64,000 nucleotides of DNA from positions 1-64,000 of the forward strand of contig JAESIW010000179.1 of assembly GCA_016802295.1 (NCBI GenBank), read 5' to 3'. Positions 1-12,781 of this stretch are shown here, piece after piece. The notes under the pieces are model-generated. The model saw nothing but the letters and a program-made list of their open reading frames with translations. It made no database searches and was not told where the DNA came from. This DNA is from Brachionus rotundiformis (Eukaryota; Rotifera; Eurotatoria; Ploima; Brachionidae). A program made the position numbers and the translations under genes. Each line of letters opens with the position of its first letter. The stretch's first letter is position 1.

Positions 1-3000
1 CTTTTTAGCAGACCAATGATCTGCCATTTTAGTGGGCTAGAGACGTTTTTTTTTACCCATTTTTTGGTAATTTTTTGGCAAAATTAAGATTTTTTGGTTA
101 AGTTATTTTGAAAGGACCTAAGAAGTTTGAGAGTAGTTATTTTAAGCAGTTTTAGAGCACAATTTAATCAAAATTAGAAGCTATTTAAGAATTAATCATT
201 AAAGTGTGAAAAAAGGTAGCAATGGTTGCTAAAACTTTAGGTTTACCCGAATTTCTAAACTTTTGCAACATACTGTATACATTTTAATTCCAATATAGGA
301 AGTTTTTAATCAAAACCTATTTATTTTTCATTCATTTGTTTATCATTTTTAAATTGGTTACTTTTTTTAATTAAATTTTTCAAATTTTTTTCCAGAATTT
401 AATTATATTATGCAATTAATAATTTAAATTTGATAAATAATTTTCAAATAGAGTTCAAAAGAAAAAAAATGAAACCGATGAAATCAAAAAAATCCATTGA
501 TGAAACATTATGAAGTTGCTCACTCCTCATCAACGAAAATTTGATTAAATGTTTTTATCCATCGAAGCTTCATCAAATCTAATTTGACTGAGATTTGAAA
601 GAATATGGATTAGTTTAAAGAAAATAAACTGTGAAAATGATTTGTTAATTTTTTTATCCGTCATGTTCGCTGATTATAAGATTATTAATCGATAGAAATG
701 TCAAATAATCCAATTTAAAATTTATATCGCTTTTCGTAAGCTATTGTAGGATAATGTTTTTAATTTTAAATAAAAATGTGTTTACATACCATAAAAATTT
801 TTAACACTGTTAAAATTAAGACTTAAACCTAAATTAACTGAAGGGGTATAAGCCTAGATTGAGCTAACATTTTTATAAAAATAATATTAAATTTTTTATA
901 ATCTTTTGGTAAACGATTATTTATTTATTTATTTATTTAATTTCTAAATTCTCGCATTCAGATATTAAATTCTAAAACGAAATACAATTAAGTAAAGAAA
1001 AATATTTATTTAATTTAATGAATAAGTTTATCATGAATTATCCAATAAACTTTATCTATTATCCTTTAAATAAGTATCTTAGTCAATTTTTGTTGCCAGA
1101 CAGATGGAAAGCTTTGAAAAAAAAACTGACAGAAATTAAGATCAAAAAAGATTTCAAACAATGAAGCCTCTATTTATTTGAAAAAAATTGTAAACTATAA
1201 ATTTATAAAAAGTATTAAGAAACAACTCAATCCAAGCATTTGTGGAAATGTATTATTTTTCCGTCAACACCTTGAAAGGTGAATCATCAAATTCGTGTGT
1301 GTTACTAATATTCAAAATTATTTAATTCTTAAAAAGATTAAAATTTAGTCAAATTTCAATCGGGATTTTAATAAGCTTTTCTTGATTATCCACCAAAGAT
1401 ATTTTTTTTCAAATTTTTACAAAAGGCATTTTTAAAAGTTTAAATGGAGAAAAAATTAATTTTGCAATGAATAATAGTAATTTTGTAAATAATAAATTTT
1501 TGTTTCCGAGTTTATTTCTCAGGTCAAAAAGTATCGAAAACCTATTTTTATAATCTTCTAAACCTTTAGATTGATAAATTAAATTAAAGAAGCTCTGTAT
1601 ATTTTTCCTTAATATAAATATAAATGAAATTTTTAATGAGGTAAATCGGTTGAGTTAGTTGATTTTAAAATAAGATTTAAATCTAGTTATACAATATTCA
1701 AATCAGCTTTTTTAAACTAAAAAATTAAAAACCCTTTATATTTAAAATAATGTTTTTTGCTAATATGAGTGGTAATATTATAGACAAATTTCATTTATGA
1801 AGAGCCATAAGACCTAAAGAAAGTAAACTTAACTTCTGATATTTATTAAGTTAGAGATGGTTTCAAACCACATGACTGGTAAAAGCAAATCAATCATTAT
1901 TGGAAAAGTTTTTATTTTTCTTCTAAATTATATTTTAAATTTAAATCAAATTAGTATAATCAAATTTTTCAATGCTTAAAAACTACCAACATAACCCAAT
2001 AACAAATCGCTTCACCAAATTACTAAAACATCTATGAAGTTTTTGTTTTAACTTTCTTTCCAAACACTAGACTGATACGAGAAATAATAATAGATAAATA
2101 TATTTTTACCTAGTTTAAATTAAATTAAGAGTCTTATTAAGTTAAACTTATGATTAAATATAAAATTATATAACTTTTTTTTTATAAAAAGATAAAAATG
2201 CGTTATTTTAAAAATCAATCAATTATCTTAAGTCATTTAAATTATTAAAATAAGAATTTTAGTGATTTAGTTTAGTTTTTTTAATTAAAATAATATAAAT
2301 ATATTCATTTACAGAAATTGCTCTAAAAAAGAGAGAAGCCTCATTAAATATTTAAATTTTTAATGAGGCTAAAATTCTTGGGGAAATTTGTCTTAAGATT
2401 TTAATTATATTTGGATCATATGATTTACAGAAGATTATTTCGATAAAATAAGCTTATTGTATAATAACGAAGAAATATGCATTTGAGAAAAGCTCAAAAA
2501 TATATTAAACAGTTCAATTGACGTTTTTTTCCTGACTACTTACCAAAGTAATGTATAATATATCAACGAGTAATTAATTAAATAATAACATTCCCCTCGA
2601 TTTTATCTTGTGAACTGATTCCTATTGAGGAAAAAAATATGTTCTATTAGGATCAAAGACACGTAGTATCAAACCTTTTTAAATTAATTTTTAAACTGTT
2701 TTTTGGCTAATTAATGAAAAAAGTTTTTTCCTAATTTGGTCGAATGTTTTTTTTTAAGAGAAAAGTCAATTAAATTTTAACAAAAAATAAAAATATTAGA
2801 TCTTTATTTAAATATTCTTCATACTACGAATGATAAATATATCAAATATATTTTTAAGATTAAGTTTTGATTATTTTACGTTCTTATAAAGTGCTTTATA
2901 TTTTTTTGGATGAAATTTGATATCAATTAAAAAGCTTATAAAATAATATAAAAACTTTTGTTGCTCATCTTTAATTTATTTTACTCAATACTTAAATGTT

Positions 3001-3238
3001 TGAATTCACAATAATAGTTTGAATTTTTTGTTTATTTTTAATTAATCTAAATTTTTTAAGTAATAATTTAATGATAATTTTGTCATGAAGCCATCTTAAT
3101 ACAGCATGATCACACATCTAAAAAAATATGGAAAAATTTAATCAGCCTAATTAATAGTTCTATTTCTAGTAGTTAAATCTAAAGCTTTTTTAAAGGTTCA
3201 TTAAGTTTTATTTTATGAAAAAATAAAAATCTTCATGA
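1..3238. other. AT-rich gene desert
   Basis: I see no coding sequence supported by domain, signal peptide or splice structure. The stretch is A/T homopolymer-rich with a short TTAT microsatellite near 917-940. Confidence 0.6.
917..940. repeat. TTAT microsatellite
   Basis: About six tandem TTAT units can be read directly. This is a simple sequence repeat without evident function. Confidence 0.8.
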
Positions 3239-3251
3239 CTATCTAATCAAT

Positions 3252-3521
3252 TCATAGCTCGAATTCCATTTTGGTAACCGAGTCACAAAAAAATGAGTCA
3301 TAAGAACGTGACTTTTCATCCTCTTGACAATTATAAATTTCAGAAAAATAGTTCGATTGTAAATAATTGATGTAAAAATTGACTTTTTCCTCATAAAAGC
3401 CATAATAATTGGGAAGGTCCGAACTATCGAAAAATTTTCCCAAATCAAATATATTGGCATGGGAGTCAGTTGCAATAAAGACCACCATCTGCATTAATAC
3501 CAAAATTAAATTTGAATTCAT
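3252..3521 (-). CDS. putative small secreted protein
   Basis: An 89-residue reading frame starting at 3521. The first ~20 residues are hydrophobic (MNSNLILVLMQMVVFIATDS) and look like a signal peptide. The rest is acidic and aromatic-rich with two cysteines near residues 64 and 79. No family is recognised. The start is supported by a TATAAATA element about 40 bases upstream on the same strand, the arrangement seen at other small genes of this window. It could be one exon of a longer gene, since no convincing donor site was identified. Moderate confidence that it is expressed. Confidence 0.45.
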   Translation of the reverse strand: MNSNLILVLMQMVVFIATDSHANIFDLGKFFDSSDLPNYYGFYEEKVNFYINYLQSNYFSEIYNCQEDEKSRSYDSFFCDSVTKMEFEL

Positions 3522-3557
3522 TGTTAATAATTAGATAATTAATAATTAGATATCCCA

Positions 3558-3565
3558 TATTTATA
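3558..3565 (-). promoter_or_regulatory. TATA box of the 3.4 kb small gene
   Basis: TATAAATA on the minus strand, 37-44 bases before the ATG at 3521. Inferred core promoter by analogy with the duplicated genes of this window. Confidence 0.4.
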
Positions 3566-6500
3566 GCTTTTAGATTTTATTTAGATCTCACCTATTATTA
3601 GTCTAATAGATGATATTTATGTCACAGAATGGAATCAGTGTCAATGGCTTTCTTTTCAAATATTTACCAGCCTAACTACAAAAATTACTCAATTAATCGC
3701 ATTTTAAATAATTAATTACAAGTTTTAAATTTGTGTTCAAAAACTTTTTGTCATAAAATTAGAACTGACTAAATTTTAGCTTAATTGTCAAAATAATTAA
3801 TTTAAATTAATTTTTTATTGATTTTGTCAGATCCAAAAAAAAAACAATTTATCCAAAAGACGACTAAGTCTTTAACATGTATTATAAATTGCTGTATAAA
3901 ACTAGGCCTAATTGAGACATTCATTCCAGGGAGATGGCTAAATAATGTGCCTTTGCGGAAATAAATTGAAATTTAAGTTTATAAACTGTGATGAAAATTT
4001 TCTCAATTAAGGGTAAAAATTAATTCATATTTTTTTGAAGCTGAAACCAGTGATTATTTTTGCCAGGCTTTAGCAAAGCAACTAATTCGACTTGATCTCT
4101 CGGGGACATTTAATTTTAATTTATTTCATTTTTTAAAAGCAAACCTCAAAAGATTGGCTTTCTACTCGAGGTACGAATTATTGATTTTATGATTCGAAAG
4201 GTAGTTATTATTTCCTTGAAGACAAAGGACTTTAATATTTGAAAATTTTTACACATGAATCTCTATTTTCAAGCATAAAAGGCTTGATATTATTTAGCTC
4301 ACTTAAATGATAATGTTAATCAATCAATTTTTACCAATAAATATTTTAAATATTTTCATATATTGTTAATTTTTATAAACAAGCATTTTTATTAAATATT
4401 TCGATAGTCTTTCTATAATGTTTTTAAATCTGAGACCTAACATTTAAATTGTAATTGGTAAAGTCTTTGAGGCAAATTTACAGAAATAAATTTTTCTAAA
4501 ATCTAATTTTCTTTAAAATAGTTTTTAAAGGCGATTTTTAAATTTATTTATTTTATTTATGTAAAATAATTTTAAAGATGAAATGGTTTTTGATTTTTTC
4601 ATTTTTTAAACTGGCTCATGTTCAAATTTGTTTTATAAAATTTATTCAACCTTCTTTTTTCGATAATATTCATAAGTTTTATCTTAAGGCGTTTGTGTTG
4701 ATAGAACTTTTATCTAATTTATTTTGATTCTTTATTTGAAGTGCTTTCAAATTGTATTCAATTTAGTTAATTATTTAAATTTATTCTTCAGTAGTGATTT
4801 TTTAGTGAAATTTTATTTAAAAAAATGATTAATTTGCTAATGCCTTAGAGGACTTGTTCAATTTTATCACTTAATCGTAAATTTATTTTCAAGATTCTTA
4901 TTTAGAAATATTGACAATGGAAAATAATTTTTTTGAATTTATTTAAAGAATACAGAATCATGCTGCTTATGATTTATAAGAAAATATAAATTATCGTCAT
5001 GATTTAGAATAAGCATAAAAATAAACTTCATTTATAACTTGTCTTTTAAAATATTCTTCATATATAAAGTATTTATTGCCATTCTAATCAAGTTTTTATC
5101 AATTAAAAAATATAACAATACATTTTATATTAAGAGATGTCTAAATTTTTTAAGCGTTTAAAATCTTATCCTTAAAAATTACATCGTATGAGCCCATCGC
5201 GATTAAATTAATAAATGCTTAATTAATAGCACACGTAAAACTAAGAAATTAGATATATGATATAATTTTTCAAAATTTATTATGGATTATAATTGTGTGT
5301 TTGTTTTAGAAATTGTATTTGGATTACATTTCCGCTTAGATAAAAATTAAGGCTGAGGAAATAAGCAAAGATTTTTTTAATTTAAAAAAAATTAGCTTGT
5401 ATTTGAAATTAATTATTAATTTTATATTTTGCTTTTTGAAGAGAAAAAAATTGTTACGATTTTCCTGTAATTTAAATAAATTAAATTAATTAAAAAAGTT
5501 GATATTTAGGGTTCAGAAATTTAAGGTTCAATTTTTTACTAATTTGTGTTGAAAAAAATTAAACCACTACAAAAATGAAAATTAAAAGCACGTTTTTCAT
5601 TAAGGAAAAAATTGGAAAAAGATTTTATAAAATATTTTTTAGAACTTGTTGTACCATAATGAACAAATAGTGCAGCACTTTCTCACACGAGTTACAATAA
5701 AATTTAAATCTTGTTTAATTGCTTCAGCTACTCAGACATAATTGAGTACTTTATTTTAGAAAAAAATTGATTATTAATAGGGAAATGATTATATTGTGTT
5801 ATTTTGTTTCACAACATCTATTTTAATTCAATTCAGGACCTATAAGTTTAATAAAATTTCAATTTAATTTTTAGATAATTGTTGATTGAGATTTTTTCTA
5901 TTTTTGATTTTTCTAGGTAAATAAAATTAAAATGTCAATTTTTTAGCTACGCAATTGAGTCATTTGATTTTAGCAATCAATTTAAATGACTTTATCAATC
6001 AAAAAAAATATTTTTCATGTCTAATTTCATTCGAATATTGAAAAAAATCCCTAAATTATTAGCTTGTTATTTAATTACAAGATGTAAAAATTTTGCAAGC
6101 CTATATGCAATCGAGCAAAATAAAATTTATTTTATTTTAAAAACAATTTGTAAATTATGAACGATTGAAAAATTTATTTTAAATTATTAATTAATTAAAA
6201 AAGATCTTAGTGGAAAATTTCATATTTAGATGTAAAGTTTTGTATTTAAATGCATTTTTATATACTAAATAGTTGCTTGATTAAAAAGACAACTTGTCAA
6301 ACGGATGAATACATTTTTAAATTAGATTTTCGTGATATAATAGCCCAATTAATTAAAAAATGATTATAAAATTAAAATCATGATTTGTTCCTTTAATACA
6401 TTCATAATAGGTTTTAAATATTCATCTCTAAATTTTTTTATCAATCTTTAAATATTTTAGTTTTACTTGAATCATTTTTTAGCTTACTTATTTCTTGTTC

Positions 6501-9500
6501 GGTTTGTCGAAATTCCTAAAAATCAGACTAAAAAAATTATAATTAGACAGACTCTAAATTGTCCTGTTTAAAAAATCTTCTTTAATTTATCAATGATTCT
6601 CTTTTTAATTAATCTTAAATATCTTAGTTGTAATTATTAAATGAAATGAAATCTTTCTAAATCTTCTTTTTAATTTTTTGGTAATCTTAAAAATTCATTT
6701 GAAAAACTTTTCCTATGAGGGTTGATTAATACCTGAGTAGTTATATAAATATTTTTCAATTTGAAAAAAAGGCTACATTTTTATAATATTGAAAAAAATT
6801 TCGAACTAAATATTACACTCAGAATTTAGTGAATTTAATTATTAAATTATTTAAATACTTTTATTATTTAGGAAGTTTTAATTCTGTAATAAATCGGAAA
6901 GATCCTATTAATTATCGACTCATATAATGTGACGCTTTTCTTTATTAAATTAAAATTCTTAACATTATTAAGTTAGTGAACTTGATATTTTTTTAAACAT
7001 TCAAATAATAAAATTCTTGAAATTAAGTTTTATTCAAATTAAAACTAATTAGTGGTTTGTGAGCTATTTCAAAGGAATTTAGTGTTTTTTAAGGCGTAAA
7101 ATGACATTAGAAAAGAAAATTAATCAAATAATTTTAATGACGTAAATGGATCAAAAATTATTTTAATATTGAGGAAAACAAGAATATACTTTCAAAAAAG
7201 GTACACTCTTTGGCAAATTATTTTCAAAAACAGATTAGCTGACAACGAGCGAGAAATTTCAAATAAAGTTAACCATAAGCTGGCTAGTTATTTTAACTAA
7301 AAAATTTAATATTTGCTAAAAATATTAATTTTAATATTTATTAAATGAAAAGATCAAGGAGACATATAGGAAAAAAACTTAATTATAACATAAAAGAGAG
7401 AAAAGCTGGCTTCAATAGCGGTATCAAAAACACACTGCATAAGTGGGTTTTTCTATCTCAGTTCAAGTTATCAACTGTACTAGTCTTTAAGGCAATTATC
7501 TGATTGTTATCTTACAGTGAATCGATTAAGACCAAAATATTCGGAAAAAATGCTGAAATTTTAAATCAATTTATTTAAAATAAAAATCAAATGTATTGAC
7601 AGGAAATGGACTAGAAAATAAAACATTTCATAGTTTAATAAATTTTAAAGGCAACTTTTAATTTAATTCTATACATTTATTTAATAAAAGATGGATTTTT
7701 TTTTTCAAAAGAATTAAATTATTGTGAATAATTAAAGAATTGTTTGACGTAAATCAATCATATAGCTTTTTCAAATTTTAAAAACCTTAATGTCAAGATG
7801 ATTGGTACAGTTCACTTCCGTGTCCTGACAAAAATAAAATAAATAAAATCCATAACGCATTTCACAAAGATTTTGAATTTTTTACTTATTTTCTTTTATA
7901 AAAACGATAAGAAAAGATATTAATTATTTTTAAACAAAACTTATGTTCATTAATGTGTTCAACCTTTTGGTTTTGATTAAATTAAACCAGTGGGATATCG
8001 GAATATATCTTGAATCAAAAGAAGAAAAATTATGAAATAAATAATTTTTAAATGCAAAAATCAATAGTTATTTTATCTTTACGGATAATGTTTTAAAGTC
8101 AAAATCTAAGCATGAGTAGGTTTTTTGTCTATTAATAACATTTATGAAAAGTTAAGTGTTCTCGATCATGGAAAAGATTCGTGAACCATTGTGAATGTAA
8201 GATAGAATCTTATGAAACTAAAGATAATTGATTTCAGAAAAAGGATCATATTTTCTCATTGAATTAAAAATGAAAATTTTCACTAATTAAAACTGATATT
8301 AAAATTATCTAAATTTTCCAAGTGGTGCTTGTATAGCTACTTAATGTATAATTGGTTTTCAAATGTAAGATTCATTAAGGTCTTTAGTACAGTGGAATCT
8401 CAAAATTTATGAATTATATTAATTAGAAAAATAGGTAAAATTTACTTTATAAAACAATTAAATCATCTTATAAGATGAATAAGGATACTTTTGAGGGATT
8501 TTAGATCAACACAAATTCCGGGGTTTTCATTTCCAAATGTATGCAAATGTAATTGGTAAGAAATTGGAAAGCTTCAATGACTAAAAAAATTGGTACTTGA
8601 TGAATTTTTAAAAATTCTTTAAATTATTTCTTCAGATAATTGAACAATCATGTTGGTCAGAAAAAGATAAAGAAAGATAAAAACATCTACTAATACGCAT
8701 CAAGAAGGGGTTTAAAATAATATGGGATTAATTAGGTAGAAAGGAAGTAAATCTTATTGAATATGTCAGAATTTCTAGCTGAAATGACTTGATGAATAGA
8801 AAAATATGAAAAAATTCTAATATATATCATTAATGAATTGAATTAGCAGTAAAAAAAATATTTAGAACTACAAAGATGTGTGTTTTAGTTTATTCATGAT
8901 TAATTTATTCAGTCAGTTGAACAAGTGGTAGCATTATTTTATTAAACGATTTAAAATTTTTCTGAGTTTCAATTAAATGAGGCGTTTAATTTAGAAGGAA
9001 AAAAAAATCAAATTTTTTTCTTTAATTTAAAATGAATTCTTTAAAAAAAACGATTTTAGAATGAATTATTGCTAATTTAATGAATGCAAAGATTAGAAGT
9101 AATCAAATTAGATTAAAAATTGAACTTAATAATTAGTAAATGGAATAAATCCTGAAAAGCTTATTTTCGCTACATCGAATCAATTATAAGAACAAATATT
9201 TCAAAATTATTATAGCCTTTAGTGATTTTTTATTTTTTATAACTGAGCGATTAATTAGTAGCTAGACACGGCATACTTTTCTAATAAAATAAGTAAATTT
9301 TAAAACTATAAATTAAATTTTGTTAATTAGTTTATTTTTCCAAAAAGTTTAAATTTATGACTAATTAAGAAAAAATTTGAAATTTTATGCTTATGTTTTG
9401 AGAGAATTACAACATTTTAATCATCTCCTTTAAACATATACAGTTGGTATATTAAAAATGGCCTGGCCTTAAGGGTCGTGACCAAAATACGAACCTTTGG

Positions 9501-10040
9501 CGGTGCCGTAGCAAAAAACGTCCTCGTACCGTACCAGCCATATCATTCTCAGTCTATCGGACCATCCAAAAAAATTAATAAAGATAATTTTAATATTTTC
9601 GTATTTTAAATTAATAATCATTTAAACTTTTGTTTTAAGACAATTTTTTAATAAGTTAATTAATTTTAAAGAAATCAAATGAGATATTATAATTAATTGA
9701 ATAAATATTTATTCTAAAAAAATTTGATTAAAAAATATTTTGTTTAGTTTTATCTTTTTTATATAAATTGATAAGCTTAATTTTTTGAATTATCTTGATG
9801 AAATATAAATTTCTCACTCATTATTATTTAGTTCAGTATTAAATTAGACAAAATTAATTAATTAAAACAATTTATAGATTTAGACTGGCATCACCTGTTT
9901 TACTTATTCTGATCACGTTTCAAGACTGTAATTTTCTTTGAAATCTTTAACAAATTGCACAAAATGTAGAAAATTAAAAAATAATTTTTGAATAAGGAAC
10001 AAAATACTAAAATTATTTAATTCTAAAAAATATCTGTTAT
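3566..10040. other. AT-rich gene desert
   Basis: About 6.5 kb with no supportable gene. The only compositional break is a GC-richer island at about 9455-9575. Confidence 0.6.
9455..9575. other. GC-richer island of unknown origin
   Basis: About 120 bases that are clearly richer in G+C than the surrounding kilobases, containing GGCGGTGCCGTAGC. No open frame with recognisable protein similarity was found on either strand. It may be a decayed transposable element or a SINE-like piece. Confidence 0.35.
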
Positions 10041-10054
10041 TTAGATTAGAAATA

Positions 10055-10696
10055 ATGGGAGTCTGTGCCGGTAGTCAAAAATATGACTTTAGTCAAAAGC
10101 TGAGTCCAAGCGAGATTAAGCTGATCACAGAAACATGGAAGATAATTGTAAAATCTGGCCTTAGTAAACACGGAACTAATTTGATGATCAAAATTTTCAT
10201 TGAACATAAGGAACTTAAGCCTTTGTGGCGTTTTGCCAAAAATTTGGAAACTGAAGATCAGATGAACAGCAATCAATCGCTCAAAGCACACGGCGAAAAG
10301 TTGTTCAATGCGATTGATATGGCTGTGAATTCTATTAATGACCTGGGTCCTCTTATGCCAATTTTGACCCAACTTGGCTGTAGCCATCAAAGATGGGGTG
10401 TCAAAGAAGATCAATTTGAGATCATTGGCGCCCTACTCTTAGAAACATTACAAGATGGTCTCAAAGAAAAATTTAATCAAAGGGTTAAGTTTGCATGGTC
10501 AAAGTTTTTTTACATTTTATCAAATCAAATGAAAATTGGCATACGTCAACAAATTGAGAATGAAAATGAAAAACTAGCCAGTAAACAAAATATTGATATT
10601 CAAATAATTGACGGTGAGATTACAGCTGGTAATTATTTATCAAATGGAAATACAAATAAAGTATTTCCTGATTGTGGTAATTATGATATAGCTTAA
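10055..10696 (+). CDS. globin X-like globin with lipid-anchor N-terminus
   Basis: A 213-residue, single-exon globin. Expected haem-pocket positions are all present: Trp28 (A12), Pro56 (C2), Phe60 (CD1) in LWRFAKN, distal His79 (E7) in LKAHGEKL, and proximal His111 (F8) in GCSHQRWGV. The N-terminus MGVCAGS fits the PROSITE N-myristoylation pattern, and Cys4 could be palmitoylated. Globin X proteins of fish and arthropods are known to be membrane-anchored this way. The core ends near residue 165 and is followed by a ~45-residue polar tail without known domain. Likely role: membrane-associated haem protein in redox or NO/O2 chemistry rather than bulk O2 transport (family inference). The start is fixed because it generates the anchor motif. 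Confidence 0.93.
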   Translation: MGVCAGSQKYDFSQKLSPSEIKLITETWKIIVKSGLSKHGTNLMIKIFIEHKELKPLWRFAKNLETEDQMNSNQSLKAHGEKLFNAIDMAVNSINDLGPLMPILTQLGCSHQRWGVKEDQFEIIGALLLETLQDGLKEKFNQRVKFAWSKFFYILSNQMKIGIRQQIENENEKLASKQNIDIQIIDGEITAGNYLSNGNTNKVFPDCGNYDIA

Positions 10697-10739
10697 TTTT
10701 AGTTCAATCAAACTTTTTATTAATATTGTAAATAAATAT

Positions 10740-11190
10740 TTCTCAAATCATAACCAAATTTTTTGATATTTAACTTAAGGTTTTTAGATTTGCATTCTGC
10801 GAATTACTTTTGTCAAATTCTGATTAAAAAATAAATTAATTTTTTTAATATTTGAATTATTAATAAGGTCTAATCTTAAGAATATTAATTTGAATACGCC
10901 TTTTTACTAATGATGTATCACAGACAAAGCTGAAAAATAAAAATTTTGTCTTTATTATTGAAATTTTGTTATTTAAGGAAACCAGACTAAAGCGGAATAT
11001 TCATTTATCCCGAGTAATGTAGGTTGTCTAATTATCGAACAAAATATTGACAAAAAAATTGACAGTTGATTAAACAATTTTTAATGAATATTTTGAATCT
11101 TCTTTAAAAAATACCCATAAAAATTTAATTATTTTTGAATGCTTAAATCTTTTGATTTAAAATTTAAAAGAAAAAAAACAATAATTTTTT
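10740..11190. other. AT-rich spacer
   Basis: Downstream flank of the globin gene. No feature supported. Confidence 0.5.
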
Positions 11191-11667
11191 TTACATCTTT
11201 AAATTATTTTTATTCATGATATTTCCAATGATAGAATTTTTTGATATCTGATTTTGATAAACATTAACATTGCCATTCGAGCCTTGATTAGTATTAATCA
11301 CGCTTCCTTTAACTTTGATTCCATGTATGTTGTTTTTAGTTAAAATTCGATCTGAATTTTTGAGATGTAATAGCTTTGGAAGTTTAAATGTTGTAAAATA
11401 GCCACAATTTATACAGTTGCGATTTGAAAGTTGTGATTTATAACTTTTTTGTATAAGATTAGAGTTTTTAATTGAATTAAAGGCTCGGTTTCTGGCCCAT
11501 ATGCTGTTTTGATTATTTATTGAAGCATTCATTCCGTTTTTAATGCTATTAAAACTTCGCAAATTATTAAATACGACTGCTTTGATTATTAATGATTTTT
11601 TATCCGATAATTGTGTAGAGATAAATAAGGGAATCAAACAAAATAAGAAAAAGTATTCAACAATCAT
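11191..11667 (-). CDS. Asn-rich putative secreted protein, degenerate repeat family
   Basis: 158 residues. The N-terminal hydrophobic segment (EYFFLFCLIPLFISTQ) is a likely signal peptide. The mature part is rich in Asn, Ser, Ile and Lys with three cysteines near the middle (CINCGYF and nearby). Segments such as GMNASINNQNSI and GSNGNVNVYQNQ resemble a loose G-x-N-x-N-x-x-N pattern, also visible as GSNFNNNNAG in the genes at 13.5 and 15.0 kb. It may therefore be a diverged member of that cluster (inference). It lies on the same strand as the cluster. No enzymatic domain is seen. Confidence 0.55.
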   Translation of the reverse strand: MIVEYFFLFCLIPLFISTQLSDKKSLIIKAVVFNNLRSFNSIKNGMNASINNQNSIWARNRAFNSIKNSNLIQKSYKSQLSNRNCINCGYFTTFKLPKLLHLKNSDRILTKNNIHGIKVKGSVINTNQGSNGNVNVYQNQISKNSIIGNIMNKNNLKM

Positions 11668-12036
11668 AATTTTAAAAAACTAAAATTTTAAATTTAAATA
11701 AGTGATTTTAAAGTTGGTTTAATTTTATATTTAGTATAGCCTCTGGACAACCGATTTTAGATTAAATAATAGGAATAATTCTAAAAATTAGTTTGAAAAT
11801 TATTAGTAAGAGAACAATTTTAAACAATTTGCTTGGAAAATTAGTTTTATAATAAGCTTTAATTATCATCTTGCCTTTTACATTTGTAAAATAAGCTTTA
11901 TTTCATTCAAACTCTGAGTGATAAAAAGCAATTAGAAATTCTTTTTTATTAATTAGAATACAAAAATTTTTTGGAATAAAACAATGAGCAATTAGGATCT
12001 AATCTAAAATATAATAATAAAAATAATGTGTCTCAA

Positions 12037-12294
12037 TTATTTCTTTTTGTAATAGCCACCATATCCATAGTCTAAATATGGATATGCACCATAACCATAG
12101 CTAGGCACATAGCCATATCCATAAGTTCCAATACCGTAGTCATATGCTCCAAAGCCAAAACCACCAAAATGACCACCTTTTAGATTGGCATTTGCACCAT
12201 TCGACTGAAGTTGAGATGAAGATGGGGCTGGATGAACAAGAGAAGCTGTGACAGCCAAGCATACCAAAGTGAACAACATTTGCTTTGAAATCAT
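12037..12294 (-). CDS. Gly/Tyr-rich secreted protein, copy 1
   Basis: 85 residues. Residues 1-23 form a clear signal peptide (MISKQMLFTLVCLAVTASLV followed by a small-residue site before APSSS). A short Ser/Asn/Gln linker follows, then a tail of Gly, Tyr, Phe and Ala (FGGFGFGAYDYGIG, YGYGAYPYLDYGYGGYY) ending KKK. There are no cysteines in the mature chain. The composition recalls YGGYG-type secreted peptides of nematodes (NLP/CNC antimicrobial peptides) and Gly/Tyr cuticle or silk proteins, but homology is unproven. This copy has Pro22 where the other three have Ser. It sits within the Asn-rich secreted cluster. Confidence 0.85.
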   Translation of the reverse strand: MISKQMLFTLVCLAVTASLVHPAPSSSQLQSNGANANLKGGHFGGFGFGAYDYGIGTYGYGYVPSYGYGAYPYLDYGYGGYYKKK

Positions 12295-12357
12295 TTTACC
12301 AAGCTTAATTTTCTATTAGATATTTTGATGACATTTCCAAGAATCATTTTCGTTCAA

Positions 12358-12363
12358 TTTATA
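12358..12363 (-). promoter_or_regulatory. TATA box, Gly/Tyr gene copy 1
   Basis: TATAAA in GAGTATAAATTGAACG, 64 bases before the ATG. The same element occurs at the same distance in all four copies. Confidence 0.6.
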
Positions 12364-12781
12364 CTCTGAACAATTTTTATTTTTAAAATTAATTGGCCAA
12401 CCTGATCTAGATTATTTGGTGGCAAAACCAATTCATTTTTTCAAATTTTTTTTGTACGAAAAAGATTTGAATTAAAATGTTCCATAAACCTAAATATAGA
12501 TATAAAACCATGTGTTTTTCTCAAAATCTAAGTATTTTTTATTTTAATTGAATATCTTTTTAATTTAATTTTTTTTGTAATATTTTAATCAGTTTAAAAT
12601 TTAAGTCATTACTCGATATTTTTTTGAGACAAACACCAAATTTTATTTATATGGTTGATCATAAAAATATGAAAGATATGTTAAAAACAAATGGATACAC
12701 TTTAAAACATGTAAGAATTAAAAATCAAAAATTTTAAATTTTTTGATTGAATTTAAATAAAAAATTTTATTTACAAAATTA

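Larger units (their letters stand above)
12030..12520. repeat. dispersed repeat unit carrying Gly/Tyr gene, copy 1
   Basis: The coding sequence plus about 225 bases upstream match the units at 22.4, 27.0 and 32.0 kb almost base for base. Similarity fades past about 12520. This is the most diverged of the four, with a few coding changes and a shorter upstream match. Confidence 0.75.
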
